A DNA stretch of 36,758 bases. Source: Actinomycetota bacterium (GTDB taxonomy: Bacteria; Planctomycetota; Phycisphaerae; JAACET01). This document shows, piece by piece, positions 9,880 to 19,833 of the stretch. The notes beneath the pieces were generated by a model. It had not been told where the DNA came from. It ran no database searches and worked only from the letters and a program-made list of their open reading frames with translations. Position 1 is the stretch's first letter. The number at the start of each line of letters is the position of its first letter. The stretch spans positions 1 through 36,758 of the forward strand of contig JAACET010000039.1 in NCBI GenBank assembly GCA_011682385.1. Direction: 5' to 3'. Position numbers and translations under genes: made by a program.

Positions 9880-12069
9880 ATGAGCGGAAATACCTCTGAA
9901 CTTGAATCGCCGATCCGGCCACTCTTACTGGTAGGCAATCCCAACGTGGGCAAGAGCGTACTGTTCGGCCTGCTGAGCGGTAAATATGCGATGGTGAGCA
10001 ACTACCCGGGCACCACCGTGGAGATGAGCCGATCGCACGTCCGGCTGGAAGGCCAAAAATACGATCTTATCGACACGCCCGGAGCCAACAGCCTGCTGCC
10101 AAACTCCGAGGACGAGCAAGTCACAGCCAGGATGGTGCTGGAGAACCCCGAGGCCATCGTGTTGCAGGTGGCTGACGCTAAGAACATCGCCAGAGCCCTG
10201 ATGCTGACGGTGCAACTAGCAGAGCTGGAAATGCCCATGGTGTTGGCCCTGAACATGTGGGATGAGGCCAAAGACCTGCACCTGAGCATAGATTACCTAG
10301 GGCTGGCCGAAAGGCTCGGAGTACGGGTTGTCCGTACAGTAGCTACAGAAAAACGAGGATTCACAGCAGTAAAACATGCCTTGGGTAAGGCCGGAATAGC
10401 TCGGATGGCGGTGACATATCCTGAGGCCATCGAGCAGGCAGTGAGCCGAATCCAAGCGAAGCTGGGCACCAACGGCAGAGGCAGCCGTGGGCGAGCACTG
10501 ATGATCCTTGGGGGAGCATCGGGTCCGCTGGAATCGCTAAACGCAGAAGACCGGCAGGATATATTAGAAATACGCAGGAAAACTCAAATACAATTTGGTG
10601 AGCCGTTGGGATATATCATCAGCCAAACTCGCTTCAACTATCTGGGGCAACTGCTTGAGCCGATCGTCGGCCGTCCGGAGGTCGAGCAGGCTGGAGGGTC
10701 CGCAACAAGGTTGGCCAAAACAAGAATTCTTTTGGCCATCATAACCTTTCTGGTGGGCTACAAACTGGCTGATATGGTTCTGGGGATAACACCTCTGCAG
10801 AACCGGCTGGGATCGCTGGGCTATTACCTGCTGCTGGCCGGGCCGGGATTGCTGTGCAGTTGGGCCTACCAGAGGTTCATTCGTAATCCATACTTCCGGC
10901 AGGCAAATTCGTTCAGCGAATTACTGGGACTGCTGACCATGCGGGTGCGCACAGCAGCGCCGCTGGTAATCATTACACTGTGGTTGCTATACCTTCTGGT
11001 AGGAAAATTCGCGGCTGGGATATGCGTGGACTTTTTGGAAAACACCGTCTTCGGTGCATACATAAATCCCGGTCTGATGTATGTAGTCAAGTTGGGGGTA
11101 TCCGAACAATCTCTTGTCTATAAGATTCTGTTCGATCCAGAGGCAGGATTAATCAGCGTGGGGTTGACCTACTCAGTGGCGATTGTGCTGCCTATCGTGG
11201 GGTTCTTTTTCCTGGCCTTCGGGTTATTGGAAGATTCAGGATACTTTCCGCGACTGGCCATGATGCTGGATAAGGTCTTTAAACGAATGGGGCTCAGCGG
11301 AAAAGCTGCCTTACCCATGGTGCTGGGACTGGGATGCGCTACCATGGCCACCCTGACCACGCGAGTATTGGAGACAAAAAAGCAGCGGACCATCGCTATC
11401 CTGTTGCTGGCCTTGGCGGTGCCGTGCTCGGCACAGTTGGGAGTGATTGCCGGGGTGCTGGGCAGGGTGTCCGGAGGAGCATTCGTCCTATACGTGGCCG
11501 TAATCGGGACGCAACTGCTGTTGGTAGGATATCTGGCAGCCAAAATCCTGCCCGGACCGGCGCCACAGTTGATCCTGGAGATTCCACCGTTTAGAGTTCC
11601 GCAACTGGGCAACGTCCTGACCAAAACCGGATATCGGCTAGTGTGGTTTCTCAAAGAAGCAGTGCCGCTGTTCCTGCTGGGGACACTGATCCTGTTTGTG
11701 TTGATGAGACTGGGAATACTGGCGCAATTGGAGCAGGCTGCTGCGCCCGTGGTTTCAGGAATGTTGGGCTTACCGGAAGATACCGCCAAGGGTTTTCTTA
11801 TGGGTTTCCTTCGCCGTGATTACGCAGTAGTTTCAATCTTCAACACCTATCGCCAGCAGGCTATGGGACAGGACCAGATTTTGGTAGCCTTGGTGGTCAT
11901 AACCTTGTTCGTGCCCTGTATTGCCAACTTCTTTGTAATGATCAAAGAAAAAGGAATCAAAATTGCTTTCCTGATGTTGGCCTTTATTGTTCCCTTTGCG
12001 GTGCTGGTGGGCACAGCCCTGCGAGGTGTATTAATTCTATACCGCAGTATATTCACGGGAGTGAACTGA
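9880..12069 (+). CDS. feoB: Ferrous iron transport protein B (FeoB)
   Basis: N-terminal G domain (GNPNVGKSVLFGLLSG, NYPGTTVE, DTPG) followed by a polytopic gate/core region (GLGCATMATLTTRVLETKKQR; AVPCSAQLGVIAG). Confidence 0.95.
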   Translation: MSGNTSELESPIRPLLLVGNPNVGKSVLFGLLSGKYAMVSNYPGTTVEMSRSHVRLEGQKYDLIDTPGANSLLPNSEDEQVTARMVLENPEAIVLQVADAKNIARALMLTVQLAELEMPMVLALNMWDEAKDLHLSIDYLGLAERLGVRVVRTVATEKRGFTAVKHALGKAGIARMAVTYPEAIEQAVSRIQAKLGTNGRGSRGRALMILGGASGPLESLNAEDRQDILEIRRKTQIQFGEPLGYIISQTRFNYLGQLLEPIVGRPEVEQAGGSATRLAKTRILLAIITFLVGYKLADMVLGITPLQNRLGSLGYYLLLAGPGLLCSWAYQRFIRNPYFRQANSFSELLGLLTMRVRTAAPLVIITLWLLYLLVGKFAAGICVDFLENTVFGAYINPGLMYVVKLGVSEQSLVYKILFDPEAGLISVGLTYSVAIVLPIVGFFFLAFGLLEDSGYFPRLAMMLDKVFKRMGLSGKAALPMVLGLGCATMATLTTRVLETKKQRTIAILLLALAVPCSAQLGVIAGVLGRVSGGAFVLYVAVIGTQLLLVGYLAAKILPGPAPQLILEIPPFRVPQLGNVLTKTGYRLVWFLKEAVPLFLLGTLILFVLMRLGILAQLEQAAAPVVSGMLGLPEDTAKGFLMGFLRRDYAVVSIFNTYRQQAMGQDQILVALVVITLFVPCIANFFVMIKEKGIKIAFLMLAFIVPFAVLVGTALRGVLILYRSIFTGVN

Positions 12070-12809
12070 TGGAGCTGAGGGAACGACAGATCGAGGAGCT
12101 GTTGGAGAAGGCCTGGCTGAGTTGGGAAGACAACGGCGTATTGGCTGAGGAAGATTTTCTTCGGCGGTGCAATGCGGAGGAAACTCCTGAGCCGATAAAG
12201 GCTCTCGAGAATCTGGGTCTGCTCAAAAAAAGTGAGGGTCAATTGAAGTTCACGGCTGAGGGACGCCGCAGGGCTGAGTTGGTTATTCGACGGCATCGGT
12301 TGGCGGAGCGACTTCTGCGGGACGTGCTGCAAGTACACAGCCAATCTTTTGAGCCCAGTGCGTGTGAGTTTGAGCATTGCCTGGATAGCGAAGTGACCCA
12401 ATCGGTGTGTACACTGCTGGGGCATCCGACTACGTGTCCACACGGCAAACCTATTCCACCGGGGCCGTGCTGCAAGGCGGCTGCAAAAGACGTTCAGCCG
12501 GTAGTGATGAGCCTGCGGGACCTGCCGGTGGGACAAGAAGCCCGGCTGGCCTATATCAGTAGTGCATCGCATAAACATTTGGACCAGCTTACATCCGCGG
12601 GTCTGCTGCCCGGAGTGAATATACACGTGCATCAGCGTAGCCCGGCCTTCGTGATCAACGTCGGACAGAGCTCGCTGGCCCTGGACGAACAGATTGTCTC
12701 CGGGATATACGTCCGCCCTCTGGGGACATTTCAGGAAAGAGAATACTATGGTAGAGGTCGTGGTGCTCGGCAGCGTCGTCGGCGTCGTGGTCTTTTTGGG
12801 ACTGCGTAG
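12069..12809 (+). CDS. DtxR/MntR-type iron-dependent repressor fused to a C-terminal FeoA (SH3-like) domain
   Basis: wHTH and dimerization region with CEFEHCLDSEVTQSVCTLLGHPTTCPHGKPIP, then VVMSLRDLPVGQEARLAYISS...LDQLTSAGLLPGVNIHVHQRSPAFVINVGQSSLALDEQIVSGIYV. ATG overlaps the feoB stop. Confidence 0.88.
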   Translation: MELRERQIEELLEKAWLSWEDNGVLAEEDFLRRCNAEETPEPIKALENLGLLKKSEGQLKFTAEGRRRAELVIRRHRLAERLLRDVLQVHSQSFEPSACEFEHCLDSEVTQSVCTLLGHPTTCPHGKPIPPGPCCKAAAKDVQPVVMSLRDLPVGQEARLAYISSASHKHLDQLTSAGLLPGVNIHVHQRSPAFVINVGQSSLALDEQIVSGIYVRPLGTFQEREYYGRGRGARQRRRRRGLFGTA

Positions 12810-12939
12810 CCTGATTGCCCAAGTCCGCAGAAAACACTGCGGCGGATCAGATCAGGACAACGGAAAAGGCTGTCCAGGTTGTACGCCATGCCCAAGCAGG
12901 GAATCGTGCCCGCTTGACAGCAGAAGAAGAGCCTGCTAG
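12748..12939 (+). CDS. Small membrane protein with Cys-rich tail, FeoB-associated Cys-rich type
   Basis: MVEVVVLGSVVGVVVFLGLRSLIAQVRRKHCGGSDQDNGKGCPGCTPCPSRESC: one N-terminal TM and a CxxC-rich tail, directly downstream of feoB and the feoA fusion. Confidence 0.8.
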   Translation: MVEVVVLGSVVGVVVFLGLRSLIAQVRRKHCGGSDQDNGKGCPGCTPCPSRESCPLDSRRRAC

Positions 12940-12949
12940 TAAGGTGCTC

Positions 12950-13852
12950 ATGGAACTGAATCCGCCAGCCCTGGAAACATATATCGACCTGCTGAAACGA
13001 GCCTTGGCCGAGGATATCGGTGCGGGAGACGTAACCTCGTCGGCCCTGATCGACAAAGACTGCAGCAGCGTGGGTGTGATTCTGGCCAAACAGGAAGGGG
13101 TGGCGGCGGGACTGGTGGTACTAGAGCCGTTGTGCGGCCTAGCCTGTGAATCACTAAAAGTTCAGCTCAAGGCCAGCGACGGAGATTCTCTAGAGGCCGG
13201 CGAAGAAGTGGCTCGCATAAGCGGGGCGCGGCGGGAGATTCTGGCAGTGGAAAGGGTGGCCCTAAACTTTCTGGGGCATCTGAGCGGTATAGCGACACTA
13301 ACCAACAGATTTGTCAAGGCGGTCAAAGACAGCTCGGCATTGATCTGCGATACCCGCAAGACAATACCCGGGTTACGAGTATTGGAAAAATACGCGGTGC
13401 GGGCCGGCGGTGGAACAAATCACCGGATGGGACTCTACGACTCGGCCTTGATAAAGGATAATCATCTTTTCTGCCTGAGCCAGAGCCGACAAGGACAAAG
13501 CACCTTCGAAGTTCTGGCACTACGGCTGAAAAAACTGCGCAGGCAACTGCCGGCAGGGGGATTCATCCAATTGGAGGTAGACGACCTGGGGCAATTCCAA
13601 CAGGTTTTGAATATGCGTCTGGCAGTAGACATGGTGCTGCTGGACAACTTCTCCAACCAAGAACTTGCTAAGGCAGTGAAGATGCGCAACCAGGCAGGAC
13701 TGGCTGGAAGACTGCTGCTGGAGGCATCGGGAAACATCAGGTTGGAAAACGTCGCCGGGGTAGCAAGCAGCGGGGTGGACAGGATATCGGTGGGGGCCCT
13801 GACGCACTCGGCAGCGGGGTTCGATTTCTCCATGGAGTTTAGGCAAAGGTGA
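12950..13852 (+). CDS. nadC: Nicotinate-nucleotide pyrophosphorylase (carboxylating)
   Basis: LAEDIGAGDVTSSALI, ERVALNFLGHLSGIATLTNRFV, DTRKTIPGLRVLEKYAVRAGGGTNHRMGLYDSALIKDNH, VDRISVGALTHSA. Confidence 0.95.
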   Translation: MELNPPALETYIDLLKRALAEDIGAGDVTSSALIDKDCSSVGVILAKQEGVAAGLVVLEPLCGLACESLKVQLKASDGDSLEAGEEVARISGARREILAVERVALNFLGHLSGIATLTNRFVKAVKDSSALICDTRKTIPGLRVLEKYAVRAGGGTNHRMGLYDSALIKDNHLFCLSQSRQGQSTFEVLALRLKKLRRQLPAGGFIQLEVDDLGQFQQVLNMRLAVDMVLLDNFSNQELAKAVKMRNQAGLAGRLLLEASGNIRLENVAGVASSGVDRISVGALTHSAAGFDFSMEFRQR

Positions 13853-14808
13853 AACTGCAATTGCTACGGCTGCTACAGAAACGACAACCCCAATGGGTGG
13901 TAATGGAGGGGCTGTGTCGGGAACTGGGATTTGAGGCCAAAGAAATCGCCAAGACGGTCGATGAATTGCAGGCTCAGGGGTTTGGGATCGAAGTATCCCC
14001 CATCTCAGGCTATCGCTACGTGATCGGCGAAGAACCATTGTGGGATGAACTACTGAAGGTGCAGGGTCTTAGGCATGGACGCCTGGGGCAAAAAATCAAA
14101 GTAGTACAAGAGTCCGGCAGCACAAATGATCTGGCCCGGGCAGCAGCGAACGACCGTGATAATGACGGGCTGGCCATATTCAGCGAGTTTCAAACTGCGG
14201 GCAGAGGGCGGCAAGGGGCGGGGTGGTTTTCGCCAGCAGGGGTGAATCTGCTTTTCAGCGTGCTGCTGTTCGATGAACATAAACATTTCGATCCGCACCT
14301 GGTTACGCTGGCGGCCGGAATAGCCCTGGCCCAGGCGGTCAAACAGAACGTTGGCGTCGATGGCAAACTCAAATGGCCCAACGATCTATTGCTGGATGGT
14401 CAAAAGGCCGGCGGAATTCTGGTAGAGATATTCGACTCGGCTGTCGTCGTGGGTATGGGTCTAAACTGCAATTGTCGTAGAGACGATTTGGCCGAGGCGG
14501 TCGGGGTGCCGGCGGTGAGCCTGCGAGAGATGGCTGGGCACATCATTGATCGACACAGTCTGGCCCGGTCGATATTAAAACATCTCGATGAGTGGCTGGA
14601 AATCTGTCTGGCTGACGGTCGGCAGCAGGTACGCGAAAAATACCTGGAGCTGTCCGATCTGTTGGGCAAAAGTGTCAATATCTCCTGCGACTCTCGACAG
14701 TATTGCGGGCGAGTGGTTGACCTGGACCCATTCAAGGGGATTCTGGTGCAATTAGATCGCGGGGGAGTTCGGCTGTTCACGCCGGCCAGTACCAGTCTGG
14801 TGGGATAG
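13849..14808 (+). CDS. birA: Bifunctional biotin--[acetyl-CoA-carboxylase] ligase / HTH protein, GTG start
   Basis: N-terminal HTH; ligase motifs QESGSTNDLA, QTAGRGRQGAGWFSPAGVNLLFSVLL, KLKWPNDLLLDGQKAGGILVEI, VVGMGLNCN. Overlaps the nadC stop. Confidence 0.93.
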   Translation: MKLQLLRLLQKRQPQWVVMEGLCRELGFEAKEIAKTVDELQAQGFGIEVSPISGYRYVIGEEPLWDELLKVQGLRHGRLGQKIKVVQESGSTNDLARAAANDRDNDGLAIFSEFQTAGRGRQGAGWFSPAGVNLLFSVLLFDEHKHFDPHLVTLAAGIALAQAVKQNVGVDGKLKWPNDLLLDGQKAGGILVEIFDSAVVVGMGLNCNCRRDDLAEAVGVPAVSLREMAGHIIDRHSLARSILKHLDEWLEICLADGRQQVREKYLELSDLLGKSVNISCDSRQYCGRVVDLDPFKGILVQLDRGGVRLFTPASTSLVG

Positions 14809-14829
14809 CCTGATCCGTAAAATGGCGTT

Positions 14830-15693
14830 TCAGGTGTGGGGCTGGACGTACTTGTGGAAGCTGTCTATCAGGCGCTTGGTTATGGGACCAGGCTTGCCTG
14901 TGCCGATAACCTTGTCGTCAATTTTAGTAACGGGGACAATCTCGGCGGCTGTGCCGGTAAGGAAGCACTCATCGGCGGCGTAGATATCCTCCTGCCGTAG
15001 TTGGCTTTCTTCCAATGCCAAACCCTGCTTGGCCGCCAACTCTATAACCACGTCCCGGGTAATTCCCTCCAGGATGCCCGCAGAAACCGGAGGGGTCAGA
15101 ACTTTTCCTTCTTTGACGATGAAGATATTATCGCCGGTACACTCAGCCACGTATCCGTCACAACTGAGCATTAGGGCCTCGGAAACACCGGCTTTGTTAG
15201 CTTCTATCCTGGCCAATATATTGTTGAGGTAATTCAGCGATTTCACCTTGGGGTTGAGCGATTGTGCAGGAGTACGGACCGTTTTAGCGGTTATAATGCT
15301 CATCCCCTCGGTATACATTTGCTCGGGGTAGAGTGCGATTCTGTCCGTGATAATAAAAACCACAGGAGTTTTGGTCTTGCCTGGGTCCAGACCCAAATCG
15401 CCCGGACCTCGAGTAACCACTAAGCGAACGTAGGCATCCGATTGGCCGTTTGCCTCCATAGTTTCGTATATAGCTCGGCTGAGCTGCTCGGCGGTAAAAG
15501 GTATGACCAGGCTGATGGCCTGGGCTGAGGCATACAACCGCCTCAGATGCCGGTCGAGCTTGAAAACCCGACCTTGATAGGCCCGGATACCTTCGAAAAC
15601 GCCATCACCATATAACAGGCCATGGTCGTAGACGCCTATCTTGGCATCCTCGGCCGGGAGAAGTTCACCATCCATCCATACCTTCAAGCTCAT
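14830..15693 (-). CDS. ilvE: Branched-chain amino acid aminotransferase
   Basis: VWMDGELLPAEDAKIGVYDHGLLYGDGVFEGIRAY, KSLNYLNNILARIEA, YVAECTGDNIFIVKEG, GITRDVVIELA, DECFLTGTAAEIVPV. Confidence 0.94.
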   Translation of the reverse strand: MSLKVWMDGELLPAEDAKIGVYDHGLLYGDGVFEGIRAYQGRVFKLDRHLRRLYASAQAISLVIPFTAEQLSRAIYETMEANGQSDAYVRLVVTRGPGDLGLDPGKTKTPVVFIITDRIALYPEQMYTEGMSIITAKTVRTPAQSLNPKVKSLNYLNNILARIEANKAGVSEALMLSCDGYVAECTGDNIFIVKEGKVLTPPVSAGILEGITRDVVIELAAKQGLALEESQLRQEDIYAADECFLTGTAAEIVPVTKIDDKVIGTGKPGPITKRLIDSFHKYVQPHT

Positions 15694-15748
15694 AACAAAC
15701 CCTTATTTTAGGCACACGGACACAAAAAATCAAAATGATCCAGGTATT

Positions 15749-17470
15749 CTAAGCCCGGTGGGAATTATCGGCAATACTCTGGCGGCGAATTATCTCTTCG
15801 GTGAGGGCTTTATTAACGCTGCGCTGCTCGATGAGACCGACTAACCTATCATCGCCGGGTCCAGCCACGACCGGCAAATAGTCCAGCTTAAACTGCCGCA
15901 TCCGCTCCAGGGCGTCTTGCAAAGGCACCTCAGGGGTGATTCTGTCCTGGGCGGGCTCCATAAGATCATAAGCCAATAGCCAGTCCTGGAAGTGACGAGT
16001 GGCAAAGGCCTCCTTCACCTCGGCAATAGTGATCATTCCAGTCAGCAGACCTTGGGCATTGACCACGGGATAACACGAACTGTCGCGTTCGCTGAAGGTC
16101 CGCAGAATCTGGCTGGCTGGGCAGCTCTCCGGCAGGATAGACGGTTCACGGTCCATGACATCGGCTACGGTGTAAGAGCGGATAAGGTCTTCTTCAGTGA
16201 CGTCCAGGCCGATTTCGCCGGCTTTTTTCACTCCCAGCTTGACCATGGGCGGTCCCAGTATTTCCACCACGAAAGTAGTGGCAATGATGACCACTACGAT
16301 AATCTCACCGGGCACGATGGAAGTACCGCGTATAGGTTCGGCGAATCGGTGGGTGGCAATAATGGCTAAACCCACGGCCACACCACCTTGACTAAACAAG
16401 CACAGGCCGAGATATTTCCGTACAGTAACGGCGGCCTTGGACCAAGTTGCTCCCAGGTAAGCCCCAGCTATTTTGCCGGCGGAGCGTGCGATCACATAAG
16501 TCCCAGCCAAGGCCCAAGTCCAGTTCACCAGACGATGCAGGCTCAACTGAGCACCGACCAGAACAAAAAACAGCACATAGATCGGCGGGGCAAAACCTTT
16601 TATCAACTCGAATGTTTCGCGGCTGCGGCGAGGCGCTAAGTTGGCGACGGTCAAACCCAAAATCATAGCTGAGAGAATTACATCAAACTTGATGGCTGTA
16701 GCCGAACCGACAGCCAACAGAATAAGTCCAACACTTATAGCTAAGATCAGGGCCTGCTCTCGACTGCGCTTGATGACAAAAGATAATATCCAGCCAGCCG
16801 CTGCTCCCAGGAGTATGGCTCCGCCGATCTCCTTCAGAGGTCCTAAAGTGATACTGCTTATCCAATGGCCGCCATTGCCGCTGATGATTCCGGCGATACT
16901 GCTGGCAAAGCCATAAAGCAGAAGGCTCAAGCCGTCATCCAAGGCTACGATAGCCAGTATAGCTGTAGTGAGCACTCCACGGCTCTTATACTCCCATAAT
17001 ACCGCCATCGTAGCGGCAGGAGCCGTGGCCGAGGCTATGGCCCCCAAAAGTAGCCCCAGCACTGCCGCGAGGGATGTACTACCCGTAGCCCAATAGCTCA
17101 GTCCAAAGGTAAGAAATCCAACTACAACAAAAGCCCCCAAACCCTCTGCAACCAGGATGGTCATAAGCTGCCAGCCGTGCTTCTTGAATACCTCCCAGCG
17201 GAGTTCACCACCAATCATAAAACCGATGATTCCCAAGGCCAAAAAGCTAAGTTCCTCCAATTGACCGACTGTTTCCCGTCTGATAATCCCCAGACCGTAT
17301 TCGCCGACCAGGATGCCGATGGCTATGTAACCGACTACCTGCGGAATCCTCAGGCGTTTGAAGATCCGAGCCCCTATGGTTCCTCCGAAGATGGCCAAGC
17401 CAACCAGCAGCAGAAGATTGCCGTGATAAAGAGATGTCTGAGCTAAGATTTGAATGCTGTGTTCAAACAC
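15749..17470 (-). CDS. CPA2-type Na+/K+:H+ antiporter with C-terminal CBS-domain pair (copy 1)
   Basis: Polytopic (GARIFKRLRIPQVVGYIAIGILVGEYGL; GAIASATAPAATMAV); C-terminal CBS-like VADVMDREPSILP...YPVVNAQGLLTGMITIAEV...YLPVVAGPGDDRLVGLIEQ. Confidence 0.9.
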   Translation of the reverse strand: MFEHSIQILAQTSLYHGNLLLLVGLAIFGGTIGARIFKRLRIPQVVGYIAIGILVGEYGLGIIRRETVGQLEELSFLALGIIGFMIGGELRWEVFKKHGWQLMTILVAEGLGAFVVVGFLTFGLSYWATGSTSLAAVLGLLLGAIASATAPAATMAVLWEYKSRGVLTTAILAIVALDDGLSLLLYGFASSIAGIISGNGGHWISSITLGPLKEIGGAILLGAAAGWILSFVIKRSREQALILAISVGLILLAVGSATAIKFDVILSAMILGLTVANLAPRRSRETFELIKGFAPPIYVLFFVLVGAQLSLHRLVNWTWALAGTYVIARSAGKIAGAYLGATWSKAAVTVRKYLGLCLFSQGGVAVGLAIIATHRFAEPIRGTSIVPGEIIVVVIIATTFVVEILGPPMVKLGVKKAGEIGLDVTEEDLIRSYTVADVMDREPSILPESCPASQILRTFSERDSSCYPVVNAQGLLTGMITIAEVKEAFATRHFQDWLLAYDLMEPAQDRITPEVPLQDALERMRQFKLDYLPVVAGPGDDRLVGLIEQRSVNKALTEEIIRRQSIADNSHRA

Positions 17471-17476
17471 AATGTG

Positions 17477-19210
17477 TTATTGTTGAACCGAATTCGCTGG
17501 CGTTCGACGCCTGATTAGTTCTCGGTCCACTTTTTTAAGAATACGTGTCATATCCAATATGCCTACAGCCCGGTCGGACTCTTCATTGTCCACCACGGGC
17601 ATCTGGTCCATTCTGTACCCCTTCATTCGCTCGAGCACTGCACTTAGAGGGGCGCCCTGGGTCGCTTTTTCAGTAATTGGTTCAAGCACATCGGAGGCCA
17701 CCAGCCAAGCCCAAGAATACTTGTCCGACAGAGCAGTTTTTATGCCGGCCAAAGAGACCGTGCCCGCCAATTGACCTTGCGGATTTACCACCGGATAAAT
17801 CAGAAAATCGTGAGTGGCAAAAAGCTTTACCATGTTGTTCATAGGCATATTAGCTGGCACTGGCTCAATATCCTTGTCCATAACATCAGCCACTTTCCAA
17901 GAGGCTATGATATCCTCTTCGGTGACGTTGCGTCCTAATTCGTCAGCCAGCTTGATAGACAGTTTGACCATGGGCGGGCCTATGAGCTGTGAAAGAAGTG
18001 TAGTTGCCGTAACCGTAAAAATAATGGTATCGCCCAGGGAGAGGTCTCCCAAAACCTGGATAGTGGACAAATGCTGGCTAGCCACGATGGAAAGCCCCAC
18101 AGCCACGCCACCTTGAGCAAACAGGCCCAGCCCCAGGTATCGGCGGACGTTTTTTTCACTGCCTGTGCTGGCGGCACCCAGCCAAGCGCCGGCCATTTTG
18201 CCCAGCGTTCGGCCTGAAATGTATAGTACGACCACGACCCAAAGCCAGCCGGGCATATGTGCCAATCCTAACCTGGCACCAACTAGCACAAAGAATAGAA
18301 CATAAATAGGTGTGGAGAAACCTCTAAGAACCTTGAATAACTCACGGCTGCGGTTCGGGGCGATATTGACCAGGGTAAAGCCCAGTGCCAGGCTGGCCAA
18401 AATGACGTCCATGTCAAAAAAGAGTACGATGCCGATCAGCGTCATGATCAAGCCGACACCGACAGCCAAACTTTTTTCCGGCTCATACAGCCATCGCAGC
18501 AAGAAACGCAACAGCAGTGCAATAGCAAAACCCAGAGCCACCGCTCCCAACAACTCCACACAAACCAGTCCCAGTTCGTGCCAGATAGAGCCGGTCTGGA
18601 TGGTGAGTATCTCCGCCGCCCCTTTTCCCAAGCCGTACAAGGTCATCGCCAAAGCATCGTCCATAGCCACAATAGCCGTGATAGAAGTTGTCAGAACACC
18701 CCTGGCTCGGTATTCCCACAGAACGTCAATGGTAGAAGCCGGGTCGGTGGCGGAAGCTATAGCTCCCAGCACCAAGCCGACGGCCACAGACATAAGGACA
18801 TCGTGCACCACTAGGTACATGGCCAACGAGCAGAAGAGAGTCACTAAGATAAAGGCGCCCAAGCCTTCGCCGAATAGGATGGCCAAAAACTGCCGGGCGT
18901 ATTTTTTTAAGGTATCTATCCGAATTTCGCCCCCCACCAGAAAGCCGATAATACCCAGGGCAAATTGGTTGAACGGCTGGAGTAGTACGACCTGAGCGGG
19001 CTTGATCAGGTTTAAGGCGTTTTCGCCCATTAAAATGCCAATAGCGATATAGCCGACAACCTGGGGTATCTTCAGCTGTTTGAAAATCCTAGCCCCTACC
19101 GTCCCGCCAAAAATAGCCAAGCCCATCAGCAGTAACAGTATATTACCTTGTTCAATGGATGTTTGAGCCAAAGCCAAGTTGTAATTACCAAACATAATAG
19201 TCGGTCTCAA
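17477..19210 (-). CDS. CPA2-type Na+/K+:H+ antiporter with C-terminal CBS-domain pair (copy 2, tandem paralogue)
   Basis: GARIFKQLKIPQVVGYIAIGILMGENAL; GAIASATDPASTIDV; CBS-like VADVMDKDIEPVP...YPVVNPQGQLAGTVSLAGI. Clearly related to the adjacent 15749..17470 product. Confidence 0.9.
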   Translation of the reverse strand: MRPTIMFGNYNLALAQTSIEQGNILLLLMGLAIFGGTVGARIFKQLKIPQVVGYIAIGILMGENALNLIKPAQVVLLQPFNQFALGIIGFLVGGEIRIDTLKKYARQFLAILFGEGLGAFILVTLFCSLAMYLVVHDVLMSVAVGLVLGAIASATDPASTIDVLWEYRARGVLTTSITAIVAMDDALAMTLYGLGKGAAEILTIQTGSIWHELGLVCVELLGAVALGFAIALLLRFLLRWLYEPEKSLAVGVGLIMTLIGIVLFFDMDVILASLALGFTLVNIAPNRSRELFKVLRGFSTPIYVLFFVLVGARLGLAHMPGWLWVVVVLYISGRTLGKMAGAWLGAASTGSEKNVRRYLGLGLFAQGGVAVGLSIVASQHLSTIQVLGDLSLGDTIIFTVTATTLLSQLIGPPMVKLSIKLADELGRNVTEEDIIASWKVADVMDKDIEPVPANMPMNNMVKLFATHDFLIYPVVNPQGQLAGTVSLAGIKTALSDKYSWAWLVASDVLEPITEKATQGAPLSAVLERMKGYRMDQMPVVDNEESDRAVGILDMTRILKKVDRELIRRRTPANSVQQ

Positions 19211-19302
19211 ATGGATACCTGTCGTAGTTTCAATAACGGTCTGGATTTTCGCACTTTTACACTAAGCTGTCCATGCAAATCCAGCGGCAATTTGTGGGCT
19301 AA

Positions 19303-19337
19303 AAGACCCCCAGGGTAAACCTGGGGGCTAAACAAAT
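19303..19337. repeat. Left flanking REP-like hairpin of the Y1 transposase
   Basis: CCCCCAGG-GTAAA-CCTGGGGGCTAAAC; inverted copy of the right flank with about 1 mismatch in 27 nt. Confidence 0.8.
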
Positions 19338-19378
19338 TGCTCATTGATCGGAGATTGAAGTGGGAATATCATTTCGGC

Positions 19379-19828
19379 ATGGCCAAGATGCTCGGCTATA
19401 TGATTACTTGGACAACATACGGTACCTGGTTGCCAGGTGATGACCGCGGCTATGTTACCCACGGTAAGATTCTGGGTAGAAACGAAGGTTTGCGACAAAC
19501 CAATATGAGAAGATTGAAAAGTAGGATTGTAAACTTATCCCAGCAGGAACAGGAGGTCGTTCGAAGAGCTATACTCAGTCGGGCGGAAAGTCTAAGGCAA
19601 AAGATATATGCAATTGTGGTACGTTCAAATCACGTGCATATAGTAGCTCAACGCATCTCAAAATCAATAGAAATGGTGGTCAGCTATTATAAGAATTCAG
19701 CTCGGCTGGCGCTGCGAGCGAACGGATTTACTGACCGGCTCTGGACAAGGGGTTTTGACAAACGGTTTTGTTATGAGCACTCCCAGTTGAAAGGCAGAAT
19801 CGAGTATCTGCAAGGACATCCAGAGTAA
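19379..19828 (+). mobile_element. REP-associated tyrosine transposase (RAYT)/IS200-like Y1 transposase
   Basis: MAKMLGYMITWTTYGTWLPGDDRG...; HUH motif in VVRSNHVHIVAQ; candidate catalytic Tyr in VVSYYKNSARLAL. Confidence 0.88.
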
Positions 19829-19833
19829 TATCG

